NCBI GenBank assembly: GCA_964415065.1
Contig: CAYPYX010000005.1
Location: 22,827 to 86,826, forward strand
Direction of reading: 5' to 3'
Source of the DNA: VMCP01 sp964415065
GTDB taxonomy: Bacteria; Bacteroidota; Bacteroidia; NS11-12g; UBA955
DNA: 64,000 bases
In this document: piece after piece, positions 43,686 through 51,264 of the stretch
Numbering within the stretch: position 1 is the stretch's first letter
Layout of the letters: each line of letters starts with the position of its first letter
Translations under genes and position numbers: made by a program
Notes under the pieces: model-generated
What the model saw: only the letters and a program-made list of their open reading frames with translations
Database searches by the model: none
What the model was told of the DNA's origin: nothing

Positions 43686-44660
43686 ATGATGGAAAACTTT
43701 ACTCAACTTCTTAACGAGAAAACAAAAAAAATGGGATTGCGCACGGCTGCTATTATCGCAGAAATTTTAAATATTTCAGAAGATGCAGCTTACCGTAGAA
43801 TTCGAGATCCATATACATTTAAAGCCGATGAAATGATCAAATTAGCACGTGAATTTCAAATTGATTTGAATCATTTCACCAATGCCAATCCTAACTGGCA
43901 ATTAGTAGAATACAAAGCGTTAAATTTCGAAACGTATACCTCCGATAACTTTTATAGTGAATTAGAAGGACGATTAGACCATTGCAAATTTCATCCTCAT
44001 TCTCAAATCGTATACGGAGCCAAAGAAATTCCATTTTTCTATTACATGTGGTACCCCGCTTTGGCTGAATTTAAAAATTTTGTCTGGAATCGAGAATTCC
44101 TGAAAAAACCAAGCCTAAATAATGCAACCTTTTTCTGCGAACCTAAAACCATACACAATAAAAATATCAAATTGGCAGAGAAATACATGAATATTGCTTC
44201 GCATGAAATCTGGGGCTACGAAACTCTGTATTCTACACTTTACCAAATTCAACATTATAAAGAATGTGGTTTATTTCAAGATGATTCTACTTATCAACGA
44301 GTACTTCGCGAATATGATCAACTCATCGAACTAATCACAAAACAAGCAGAAGTGGGACATAAGCTCAACCCCTATTTACCCAACTTCAAAGGCGCACGCT
44401 ACAAATTGTATTTTACCCCTATGATTACAACCGATAATAGCATGATTTTTCACAGCATTAAAGAGAAAACCGCCGTTATCTGCTCTCAGATGAGTGGCGT
44501 AGTATTTAGTGATTCGCCTCACTGGGTTTATTCTACTGAAAATTGGTTAAATACGTGCAAAGAAAATGGAACTTTGATTTCAAAAACCGGCAATGGTGCT
44601 CGCAACAAATTTCTTGTACAGGACTACAAAAATAAAAAAATTATGCTTGGGTTAGTGTAA
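43686..44660 (+). CDS. Helix-turn-helix protein of unknown family
   Basis: A 324-residue protein. The N-terminal ~55 residues form a helix-turn-helix (TAAIIAEILNISEDAAYRRIR, then DEMIKLAREFQIDLNHF), similar to a DNA-binding domain seen in uncharacterised Bacteroidota regulators. The remaining ~260 residues are helical and aromatic-rich (FYYMWYPALAEFKNF, EIWGYETLYSTLYQIQHY) with no recognised enzyme motif; they could be a sensor or dimerisation domain. It is divergent from the 1454-residue secreted protein gene across 170 bases, so it might control that gene, but this is inference. A second ATG follows the first directly; TAAATTTT lies 7 bases upstream. Confidence 0.7.
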   Translation: MMENFTQLLNEKTKKMGLRTAAIIAEILNISEDAAYRRIRDPYTFKADEMIKLAREFQIDLNHFTNANPNWQLVEYKALNFETYTSDNFYSELEGRLDHCKFHPHSQIVYGAKEIPFFYYMWYPALAEFKNFVWNREFLKKPSLNNATFFCEPKTIHNKNIKLAEKYMNIASHEIWGYETLYSTLYQIQHYKECGLFQDDSTYQRVLREYDQLIELITKQAEVGHKLNPYLPNFKGARYKLYFTPMITTDNSMIFHSIKEKTAVICSQMSGVVFSDSPHWVYSTENWLNTCKENGTLISKTGNGARNKFLVQDYKNKKIMLGLV

Positions 44661-44743
44661 TCAAAGCCCAAAACGTACTCAATAAATTGCAACTACCTGA
44701 GTGCAAAGAATATCATAGAAATACAGTCGTTTTACAGTTTGCT

Positions 44744-45373
44744 TTAGGCCCTTCCCACAAGAACCATATCTTGAGAAGGGTCTTTTGCATATAAAACCTC
44801 CATCAATTGCTTCTGCAAAGCGTTAACCATAGATACAAAAACATCTTTACTAGCTCGAGTTTTTGCAATGGCATAACAACCATGTAATTGCCCAATCAAC
44901 ATGTATGCCATAGATCTCGAATCCATTCCCGATTTGAATTCCTGATTGTTCTTTCCTTGAAGTAATGCTTTTTGTAAAATTTTAACCTGAATCTCCAAAA
45001 CTTCATCCAATTTCAATCGAAACTGTGTATCCACTCCACTCATCTCCAGCATTAAATTATATAAAACATCACCACGTGAAATTCGTGTATCCGTTGCCCG
45101 ATCCTTCTCTTTTTCAATTAAATCCCACAACCGATGAGCAACATGCGTATCTTGTTCCAATAAAACCGACCACTTCGACTCGTACAATGGCTTGATAATT
45201 TCATCAATAATGGCATAACCCAATTCCAATTTGGTTGGGAAATAATGATAAAATGCACCTTTCGAAATTCCCAAATTCTGAATCTCCTTGTCCGTTCTTA
45301 ACGCCTCAAATCCGCCCTTTTCAATGGCCTCAAAGCATTTTTTAAGGATGTTTTGTCGAGTTGAATTTTTCAT
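44744..45373 (-). CDS. TetR/AcrR-family transcriptional regulator
   Basis: A 209-residue repressor-type protein. The N-terminal domain is a TetR helix-turn-helix: RQNILKKCFEAIEKGGFEALRTDKEIQNLGISKGAFYHYFPTKLELGYAIIDEII (DNA-recognition helix around GAFYHYF). The C-terminal ~150 residues are the ligand-binding/dimer domain, without a recognised ligand signature. No obvious regulated transporter is adjacent; the small membrane protein and lptC lie upstream on the same strand. An exact TATATTTG box is 8 bases before the ATG. Confidence 0.93.
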   Translation of the reverse strand: MKNSTRQNILKKCFEAIEKGGFEALRTDKEIQNLGISKGAFYHYFPTKLELGYAIIDEIIKPLYESKWSVLLEQDTHVAHRLWDLIEKEKDRATDTRISRGDVLYNLMLEMSGVDTQFRLKLDEVLEIQVKILQKALLQGKNNQEFKSGMDSRSMAYMLIGQLHGCYAIAKTRASKDVFVSMVNALQKQLMEVLYAKDPSQDMVLVGRA

Positions 45374-45381
45374 GACTGCGA

Positions 45382-45389
45382 CAAATATA
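45382..45389 (-). promoter_or_regulatory. Promoter -7 element (TATATTTG) for the TetR gene
   Basis: An exact TAnnTTTG match 8 bases before the ATG at 45373. Confidence 0.5.
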
Positions 45390-45430
45390 CCAAGAAGTAT
45401 GTATAAATGTGCAAAACTTTGTGGAAAACT

Positions 45431-45694
45431 TTATTTTCTCCTCTTTTTCCGGGGAAGCTCTCTCGCCTTACCCTCCGAATTACCTCCCAATAACGCCTCT
45501 TTGCGCATCCGTTTTATTCTAAAATACATCACAATTGAAAATCCAAAGACTCCAATCATCAACCAAAAACGACCTGAACTCAAGTAAGCATTTCCTTGGG
45601 TTGCAGCATCGTGCATGGATATTGCCAAAAATTCAACGGCGCTAATAGCGGCCGCGACCAGGCACAACAGAGCGAGGACGTGGTATTTTATCAT
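45431..45694 (-). CDS. Small two-segment membrane protein of unknown function
   Basis: An 87-residue protein with two hydrophobic segments (VLALLCLVAAAISAVEFLAISM and FWLMIGVFGFSIVMYFRI) and a strongly basic tail ending LPRKKRRK. The tail probably faces the cytoplasm. Its first 53 bases overlap the 3' end of lptC in another frame, so it would be translationally coupled. I recognise no family. The overlap and a coherent membrane topology support a real gene, but it has no independent proof. Confidence 0.55.
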   Translation of the reverse strand: MIKYHVLALLCLVAAAISAVEFLAISMHDAATQGNAYLSSGRFWLMIGVFGFSIVMYFRIKRMRKEALLGGNSEGKARELPRKKRRK

Positions 45695-46253
45695 AAGGTA
45701 CGTTTATTGTTCCACTAACATTTAATATCTCCCAATCCGTAAACGATTGGTTACTTTCTAAACCCTGTCCCGTAATAATCTGATCTCGGGTAGTAATTTT
45801 AACAAATCGATCCGTATAAATCTTTCCCCGCTTCTGATCCCATTTCAATTCTTCAGTATTCAACATCTCGCCCTTCACATTTAATATCTCCACATTGTTT
45901 CGAACAATCACTCTATTCTCTTCCGGAAAACTGATAGCATATTCAGCAGTCAAGTAACTCTGAATTTCACCCGACTCTTCATAAAAATCCACTTTTAATC
46001 CCTTTTTCATTTCCAAATAGGGACGGCTTTTCTGCTTTACAGCAACTAAAATCGGTGAAAAAATTCGAGCTCTCAATCTTCCGCTATCGGTATACTCAAT
46101 GGTTACTTTTTCAGCAAATTCACGTGTTACCATAGAATCTTGTGAACGTTTTCTACGGTAAGCACTCGTTTCTAAATCCGTACAGCCCAGCGATAGTATT
46201 ACCATTGCAATACTCAAAATTCGCACACAATTCAATTGCCTGGACCTGATCAT
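45642..46253 (-). CDS. lptC: LPS export protein LptC
   Basis: A 203-residue lipoprotein or membrane-anchored periplasmic protein (lipobox ILSLGC at Cys24) of the LptC family, which passes lipopolysaccharide from LptBFG to LptA. Segments SGRLRARIFSPILVAV, PYLEMKKGLKVDFYEESGEIQSYLTAEYAI and VIVRNNVEILNVKGEMLNTEELKWDQKRGKIYTDRFV are typical of the beta-jellyroll. The gene follows the OMP gene by 11 bases. The downstream small membrane protein overlaps its end. In Bacteroidota, coaX-OMP-lptC is a recurrent order. Confidence 0.88.
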   Translation of the reverse strand: MIRSRQLNCVRILSIAMVILSLGCTDLETSAYRRKRSQDSMVTREFAEKVTIEYTDSGRLRARIFSPILVAVKQKSRPYLEMKKGLKVDFYEESGEIQSYLTAEYAISFPEENRVIVRNNVEILNVKGEMLNTEELKWDQKRGKIYTDRFVKITTRDQIITGQGLESNQSFTDWEILNVSGTINVPYDKIPRPRSVVPGRGRY

Positions 46254-46264
46254 AGAAACTATAA

Positions 46265-47665
46265 TTAATCGTATTTACGTTGAGCAAACCAAATATCCCC
46301 TAGTTGCAGACCTAAACCTACACTTATATATTGTTCTTTGGGGAAGTTTCCACCTGTTGAATTACGCTCTAAATACTGTACATTGACTTGTAAAATGTTC
46401 GTTATTACAGAATTGTCAAAATACCTGCGGAGCATCGGAATCCCAAATCCTACAGTATAACGTTGCTCAATCATACCAAATGTTTGAGAATTCTGAACAA
46501 ACTGAAGCTGAGATTGACCCAAGCTATAACCCAAACGCACGGGCATTTTCATCCGCTTCTCGGTGCCACTTTTCACATCTAAAGGGTTAATAATTAAACC
46601 TATGGAATAATCAGATCGATCCACATACTTACCCGTATTATCAAAATAAGCGCTGTACTTCGACCACATTTGCTTCCTCCAATCCAAATTTAATTGCCAA
46701 GCTCTTCTGTATTGAAAACTATACCCTAAACCCAATGATCCGGGCAACGTAAATTCCTTTTTTACATCTCGTTCATCTAGAATTGTATCCAAAACTGATG
46801 TGTAACCAGCAGAAGTTACTTCCATACTACGAGTTAATCGATTGCGAGTTGCAAACGAATTAGCATACCATTCATACGAAATACCAAACTTATGATACGT
46901 ACTGTCTAACTTGAATTGAAACAACAAACCCGCTTGCTGCTGTAATCCCCGAAAAACTAAACTCTGAGCATCCTCAACAACACCCAACTCCAAACTATCA
47001 ACTACAGAAAATAGAGCGTTATCCTTGGTTGTTCCGAATACATAACCAGCAGAATAACCCAATTGTACGGCGTTACTTAAACGAAAACCCGTTTGCCACT
47101 GAAGCACAGACAATCCACCAGAACCAATATGTGATGTTCGGGTTTTCAAAACCCCGTCATTCTCTAAATAATAAGAGTATCCAACCGTTGTCATTGGTTT
47201 CAACACCAAAGCTGTACTAGCACCAAAGGGTATAAATTTCCAAATTTTTTGCTTTCGAATACTATCGTAACCGATCAATTTTCGCTTTGCGGTTTTCCAT
47301 ACAGGCAAAGCCAAAGACATGTATTCAAATCCTCCACCATCAAAATCGTAACGCTCACTACCCGAAATAGTCGCCCCTCTTTTGTAAGATCCCGCGAAAT
47401 CCAACGTTGTGTATCGCACATTTCCTAAAGTTGCTGGATTGTATGAACTAAAAGAATAATGCCCCGAATAAGTGTGTGTAGCCGTACCAGCTTGAATAAA
47501 ATTAGTTTGGGTCCACTCCCCTACACCATAGTTACTGTAAGGTGAACTAACTAGATTTTGACCACTGCTTCCCTGCCCTAAAACAGCTACAACGCCATTA
47601 AATAACAGAAAGAAAGAAAGTATGTATTTTTTCAATGAATGATTATCTTTTAAATTGATCCGCAT
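46265..47665 (-). CDS. Outer-membrane beta-barrel protein of unknown function, in the coaX-lptC cluster
   Basis: A ~466-residue predicted outer-membrane barrel. After a signal peptide (YILSFFLLFNGVVAVLGQ) it begins SSPYSNYGVGEW, a hallmark of the Bacteroidota OMP located beside coaX and lptC, and continues with GHYSFSSYNPATLGN and alternating aromatic strands. FadL-like or lipid-linked roles have been suggested for such proteins, but I cannot confirm them. The start is uncertain: 47665 (MRINLKDNH) overlaps the end of coaX by 23 bases, and the frame is open to 47701. Confidence 0.75.
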   Translation of the reverse strand: MRINLKDNHSLKKYILSFFLLFNGVVAVLGQGSSGQNLVSSPYSNYGVGEWTQTNFIQAGTATHTYSGHYSFSSYNPATLGNVRYTTLDFAGSYKRGATISGSERYDFDGGGFEYMSLALPVWKTAKRKLIGYDSIRKQKIWKFIPFGASTALVLKPMTTVGYSYYLENDGVLKTRTSHIGSGGLSVLQWQTGFRLSNAVQLGYSAGYVFGTTKDNALFSVVDSLELGVVEDAQSLVFRGLQQQAGLLFQFKLDSTYHKFGISYEWYANSFATRNRLTRSMEVTSAGYTSVLDTILDERDVKKEFTLPGSLGLGYSFQYRRAWQLNLDWRKQMWSKYSAYFDNTGKYVDRSDYSIGLIINPLDVKSGTEKRMKMPVRLGYSLGQSQLQFVQNSQTFGMIEQRYTVGFGIPMLRRYFDNSVITNILQVNVQYLERNSTGGNFPKEQYISVGLGLQLGDIWFAQRKYD

Positions 47666-48641
47666 AAAACAAACCGTAATGCAAAAGCATAGGTTCCACA
47701 AATATCCCTGATTTCAGTCGTTTCCCCAAAAAATCCGCATCTCCACCTGTTAAAAACACTTGAGAATCAACGAATTTTTCCTTAAATCGGTCGATTCGTC
47801 TTGAAATTTCATCCACAAAACCCACAATTACCCCCGAATGCATCGCCTCCACTGTTTGTTTTCCAATGTCCCCAATTTCAAACCTACCCGAATCCTCTAA
47901 ACCCACATCTAGTAATGGCAGCGCATCGGTATAATCCGACATTGCTTTATAACGCAAGCGCAAACCTGGGGAAATGGCTCCACCAAAATAAACAGGTGTT
48001 TCGCTTGTATCTAATCTTGGTTCACTCCCAATAGAACCTAATTCCATGGAGTTTCGATTGTCTATTCTCAAAACACCGCCTTTTACATAATCATAAGTAA
48101 CGCAAGTGCCTGCATCAATCATCATAAAATCCGGAATACCAAATCTGGTGGAATCATTCTCAGCCTTCTTGGGGGATTTCTCCTCGGGCTCATCATCTAA
48201 ACCACTAGTATTCGTATTATAACTAAAATCTCGATCGTGCAATTGTTCAATCTGTCCTGATACATTTCTTAACCCATTTGTACGTCGATTTTCCAAGAAA
48301 TACATACATCCCATTACTCCAGCCAATCGATCACTACCCAAAGTTTCGGGTTGTTCAATGTCCACTTGGAAGGGTAAAAGAAACATCAAATCCTTTATTT
48401 CTATCGGATTTAACTCATCCAATTTCCATAAAGTCCAATCAAATAACACCTTTTTAACTGAGGAGTAAATAATTGACTTAATGGGGTCTTCCCATATTCG
48501 GCTATTTTCACACAGTTGTTTTATCTCACCCAATCCCCCATCTAAATTCTCTAAATATCCAAAAGAGATTAGAACTCCTTCTTGCGAAATGACAGCAAAC
48601 TTCCCTCGCGTGTTTCCTATATCTATGGTAAGTACTGCCAT
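47643..48641 (-). CDS. coaX: Type III pantothenate kinase CoaX with two insertions
   Basis: A 332-residue enzyme for the first step of CoA synthesis, in an acetate-kinase-fold superfamily. Family motifs in order: DIGNTRGKF (7-15), LGSDRLAG (101-108), DAGTCVTYD (176-184), FGGAISPGLRLR (219-230) and FLTGGDADFL. Typical length is 240-260, so about 70-80 residues are extra. The extra stretches are at ~118-168 (hydrophilic, DDEPEEKSPKKAEND) and ~190-216 (NRNSMELGSIGSEPRLD), between conserved motifs. The ATG at 48641 (MAVLTIDIGN) is the family start. The first gene of the coaX-OMP-lptC run. Confidence 0.92.
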   Translation of the reverse strand: MAVLTIDIGNTRGKFAVISQEGVLISFGYLENLDGGLGEIKQLCENSRIWEDPIKSIIYSSVKKVLFDWTLWKLDELNPIEIKDLMFLLPFQVDIEQPETLGSDRLAGVMGCMYFLENRRTNGLRNVSGQIEQLHDRDFSYNTNTSGLDDEPEEKSPKKAENDSTRFGIPDFMMIDAGTCVTYDYVKGGVLRIDNRNSMELGSIGSEPRLDTSETPVYFGGAISPGLRLRYKAMSDYTDALPLLDVGLEDSGRFEIGDIGKQTVEAMHSGVIVGFVDEISRRIDRFKEKFVDSQVFLTGGDADFLGKRLKSGIFVEPMLLHYGLFYADQFKR

Positions 48642-48757
48642 TTTACAATTTTTAGCGAACCTCAATAATATGCAACCTACAATTCAAACGAGCAATCAAA
48701 AAGTCAATTTCTTCTATACGTAGGAAGGACATTAAATTATAGGTTGATATTTCAAAA

Positions 48758-51079
48758 CTACCTACGAATTACGGCTCCCATGTTCTCAAACGCACTCATC
48801 AATTTTACCATGGATGAATCCGCTTCCTCGTCTTTCATGGTGGAGTCATTTCGATTGAAAGTGAAAGAAAGAGCAATAGCCTTTTTTGTGTCATCCAAAG
48901 GCTTTCCTTCAAACACGTCAAAAACCCGCACATCCGTCAAAAACTTTAATTTCGTTTGTTTTACCACAGCATATAAATCGTCATATCGCACTGATTTATC
49001 TACCACCAAACTCAAATCCCTGCGTATGGAGAAATACTTACCCGGTTCCTGATAACGCACCGACTTTCGTGCAGGTTTCAATAATTTCTTCAAAGGTATT
49101 TCCACTGAAAAAACCATTCCATTTACGCCTGCCTTCTTCAACCACTTTGTGCTAACTGGAAGTATCTCGATCTGATCCATACCTAACGAACTTCCCAAAC
49201 GATTCAATAGTCCTTGAACTGAACGTTTCAAATGGAAGTAATCTGTTTTACTACTTGCAGATTCCCAGCTTTCTACGTCATTCTTCCCCCAAATAACCAT
49301 GGTTAACATCGGATTTTCTTTAAATCCATCCTCGGTTTTTTCATAGGTGCGACCAAGCTCGAACAATTTCACAACATCTGCCTGACGATTCTGATTGTAA
49401 ACAACAGAATTTAACAAACCAGGCACTAAACTTTGTCGCATAATTCCCATGTCTGTACTCAAAGGATTCGACAATTCTACCAAATTAGTAGATCCCTCAT
49501 ACCAATCCGACGAAACCAAACTATTATTCGATGCTTCATAGAATCCCTGTCCTACAAGATAATCACGTATTACATTTTCCCTTTTTTTACGTTCCATTCC
49601 TATGAAACTTCCCATACTCACCTGCATTTTACCACTCAAAGGGATATGATCATAACCGTAAATTCTCATAACTTCTTCATAAATATCTACGAGAATTTCA
49701 ACATCATTTCTCCAACTAGGCACCGTTATTTTCCAGGTTGAATTTGTACTATCTACTTCAAATCCCAACGATAGTAATATACCTTTCACTCGATCCGATT
49801 CATACTGCATTCCTGCGAAACGATTCAATTCGTCTACAGAAAAATCCAGTACTTTGTCTACCGGTTTTTGACCAAAATATTCTTCCAAAGAAACCGCAGC
49901 ACCCCCAGCTACTTCCACTATTAAAGCCGTCAAAGTTTCAGCTACTTTTTCAATAGCCAAAAGATCAATTCCCCGTTCAAAGCGGAACGAAGCATCTGTG
50001 TTAATTACATGTCTTTTGGCTGTTTTTCTCACAAAACCGGGATGAAAATGTGCTACTTCTAAGAACAAATTGCATGTATTTTCGGTTACAGAAGAGTCTT
50101 TTCCACCCATTACACCCGCTATAGCTATTGCACCGTTTGAATCAGCAATCACCAAATCATTCGAATTCAATTCTCTTTCCAATCCGTCCAACGTAACCAT
50201 TTTCTCAGATTCTTTAGCTTTACGCACTTGAATCGTACCATTCAAACGATCACGATCAAAAGCATGAACGGGTTGTCCGTAATGATGAAGCACAAAATTC
50301 GTAGCATCCACCACATTGTTTTTAGGTTCAATCCCAATTGACTTCAAACGATTTTTCAACCAATCCGGAGATTCTTTAACCTGAACCCCATCCACGCAAA
50401 CGCCAATATATCTATGGCAAAGTTCCGATTCTTGAACAGATATAGTTTGGTTATCTCTTCGGGGGATGTCAATAGGCCAATACAATTCGGTAGGAAGCTG
50501 CAACCCAAATAAAGCCGCAACATCCCGAGCCACTCCTAAATGAGATGCTGCATCTCCCCGATTTGCGGTGAGTCCAATTTCCAAAACAACATCTTGTTCA
50601 ATTCTAAAATATTCAGAAGCTGCTTGCCCCACAGGAGCATCATCAGGAAGGACCAATATTCCATCGTGATTAGTACCCATTCCCATTTCATCCTCTGCGC
50701 AAATCATTCCTGCGCTTTCGGCTCCGCGAATTTTACTTTTCTTGATTTCAAAGGGTTCTTTTCCTTCCATTTGTATGAGGGTTCCAACAGTTGCTACGAT
50801 CACTTTTTGACCCGCAGCCACATTGGGTGCACCACATACTATATTTAAAGGTTCGTCAGAACCAATATTCACGGTTGTAATTTTCAAACGATCCGCATCT
50901 GGATGCTTTTCACATGTTAATACTTCCCCAACCACAAAACCTTTCAATCCGCCAGGTAAACTCTCCCATTCTTCTATATGTTCCACTTCCAATCCTGAAA
51001 CCGACAACTTATGTGCAATTTCTTCCACAGGAGCTTCAACTGCAAGTACACTTTTTAACCAATTAATGGAAATTTTCAT
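48758..51079 (-). CDS. pheT: Phenylalanyl-tRNA synthetase beta subunit
   Basis: A 773-residue subunit of the heterotetrameric PheRS. N-terminal core (MKISINWLKSVL), EMAP-type tRNA-binding domain (residues ~40-150, GLKGFVVGEVLTCEKHPDADRLKITTVN), B3/B4 editing region (LTANRGDAASHLGVARDVAAL), B5, core aminoacylation domain (EVMRIYGYDHIPLS) and C-terminal FDX-ACB anticodon domain (SIRRDLSLVVDKSV... FTFNRNDSTMKDEE). Slightly shorter than the usual ~800 residues. No pheS lies in the window. TAAATTTG is 5 bases before the ATG. Confidence 0.96.
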   Translation of the reverse strand: MKISINWLKSVLAVEAPVEEIAHKLSVSGLEVEHIEEWESLPGGLKGFVVGEVLTCEKHPDADRLKITTVNIGSDEPLNIVCGAPNVAAGQKVIVATVGTLIQMEGKEPFEIKKSKIRGAESAGMICAEDEMGMGTNHDGILVLPDDAPVGQAASEYFRIEQDVVLEIGLTANRGDAASHLGVARDVAALFGLQLPTELYWPIDIPRRDNQTISVQESELCHRYIGVCVDGVQVKESPDWLKNRLKSIGIEPKNNVVDATNFVLHHYGQPVHAFDRDRLNGTIQVRKAKESEKMVTLDGLERELNSNDLVIADSNGAIAIAGVMGGKDSSVTENTCNLFLEVAHFHPGFVRKTAKRHVINTDASFRFERGIDLLAIEKVAETLTALIVEVAGGAAVSLEEYFGQKPVDKVLDFSVDELNRFAGMQYESDRVKGILLSLGFEVDSTNSTWKITVPSWRNDVEILVDIYEEVMRIYGYDHIPLSGKMQVSMGSFIGMERKKRENVIRDYLVGQGFYEASNNSLVSSDWYEGSTNLVELSNPLSTDMGIMRQSLVPGLLNSVVYNQNRQADVVKLFELGRTYEKTEDGFKENPMLTMVIWGKNDVESWESASSKTDYFHLKRSVQGLLNRLGSSLGMDQIEILPVSTKWLKKAGVNGMVFSVEIPLKKLLKPARKSVRYQEPGKYFSIRRDLSLVVDKSVRYDDLYAVVKQTKLKFLTDVRVFDVFEGKPLDDTKKAIALSFTFNRNDSTMKDEEADSSMVKLMSAFENMGAVIRR

Positions 51080-51084
51080 CGCAA

Positions 51085-51092
51085 CAAATTTA
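51085..51092 (-). promoter_or_regulatory. Promoter -7 element (TAAATTTG), 5 bases before the pheT ATG
   Basis: An exact TAnnTTTG match. The pheT mRNA would have almost no leader, so a tRNA-sensing leader or attenuator is not expected. Confidence 0.55.
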
Positions 51093-51167
51093 ATCTATTT
51101 TATTCACTACCCTAACTATAGGTTTCCCCAAAACTGCTTCAAAATTATTTTAAAAATCCATCCTAAC

Positions 51168-51205
51168 CCGTTTTTAAACGGATATACCCGAATATATCCG
51201 TTTAA
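51168..51205. promoter_or_regulatory. Long perfect palindrome between divergent pheT and S46 peptidase genes
   Basis: TTAAACGGATATA (51174-51186) and its exact complement TATATCCGTTTAA (51193-51205) flank CCCGAA. A third arm CCGTTT (51168-51173) can pair instead with AAACGG (51176-51181). It lies between the two promoter boxes, about 80 bases from pheT's and 48 from the peptidase's, so it is probably not in either mRNA and may be an operator. Confidence 0.6.
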
Positions 51206-51252
51206 CTCACCTATTCCATGGCCATGAACAACCACAACTCAACCCATTTTGC

Positions 51253-51260
51253 TATATTTG
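51253..51260 (+). promoter_or_regulatory. Promoter -7 element (TATATTTG), 4 bases before the S46 peptidase ATG
   Basis: An exact TAnnTTTG match, with only CGGA between it and the ATG at 51265. Confidence 0.55.
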
Positions 51261-51264
51261 CGGA

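Noticed and set aside
45288..45587. Plus-strand ORF overlapping the TetR start
   Set aside because: It is antisense to tetR and the small membrane gene, with no independent signal.
51168..51205. Riboswitch or tRNA-dependent attenuator for pheT
   Set aside because: The palindrome lies upstream of the pheT promoter box, which is 5 bases from the ATG, so it would not be in the mRNA.
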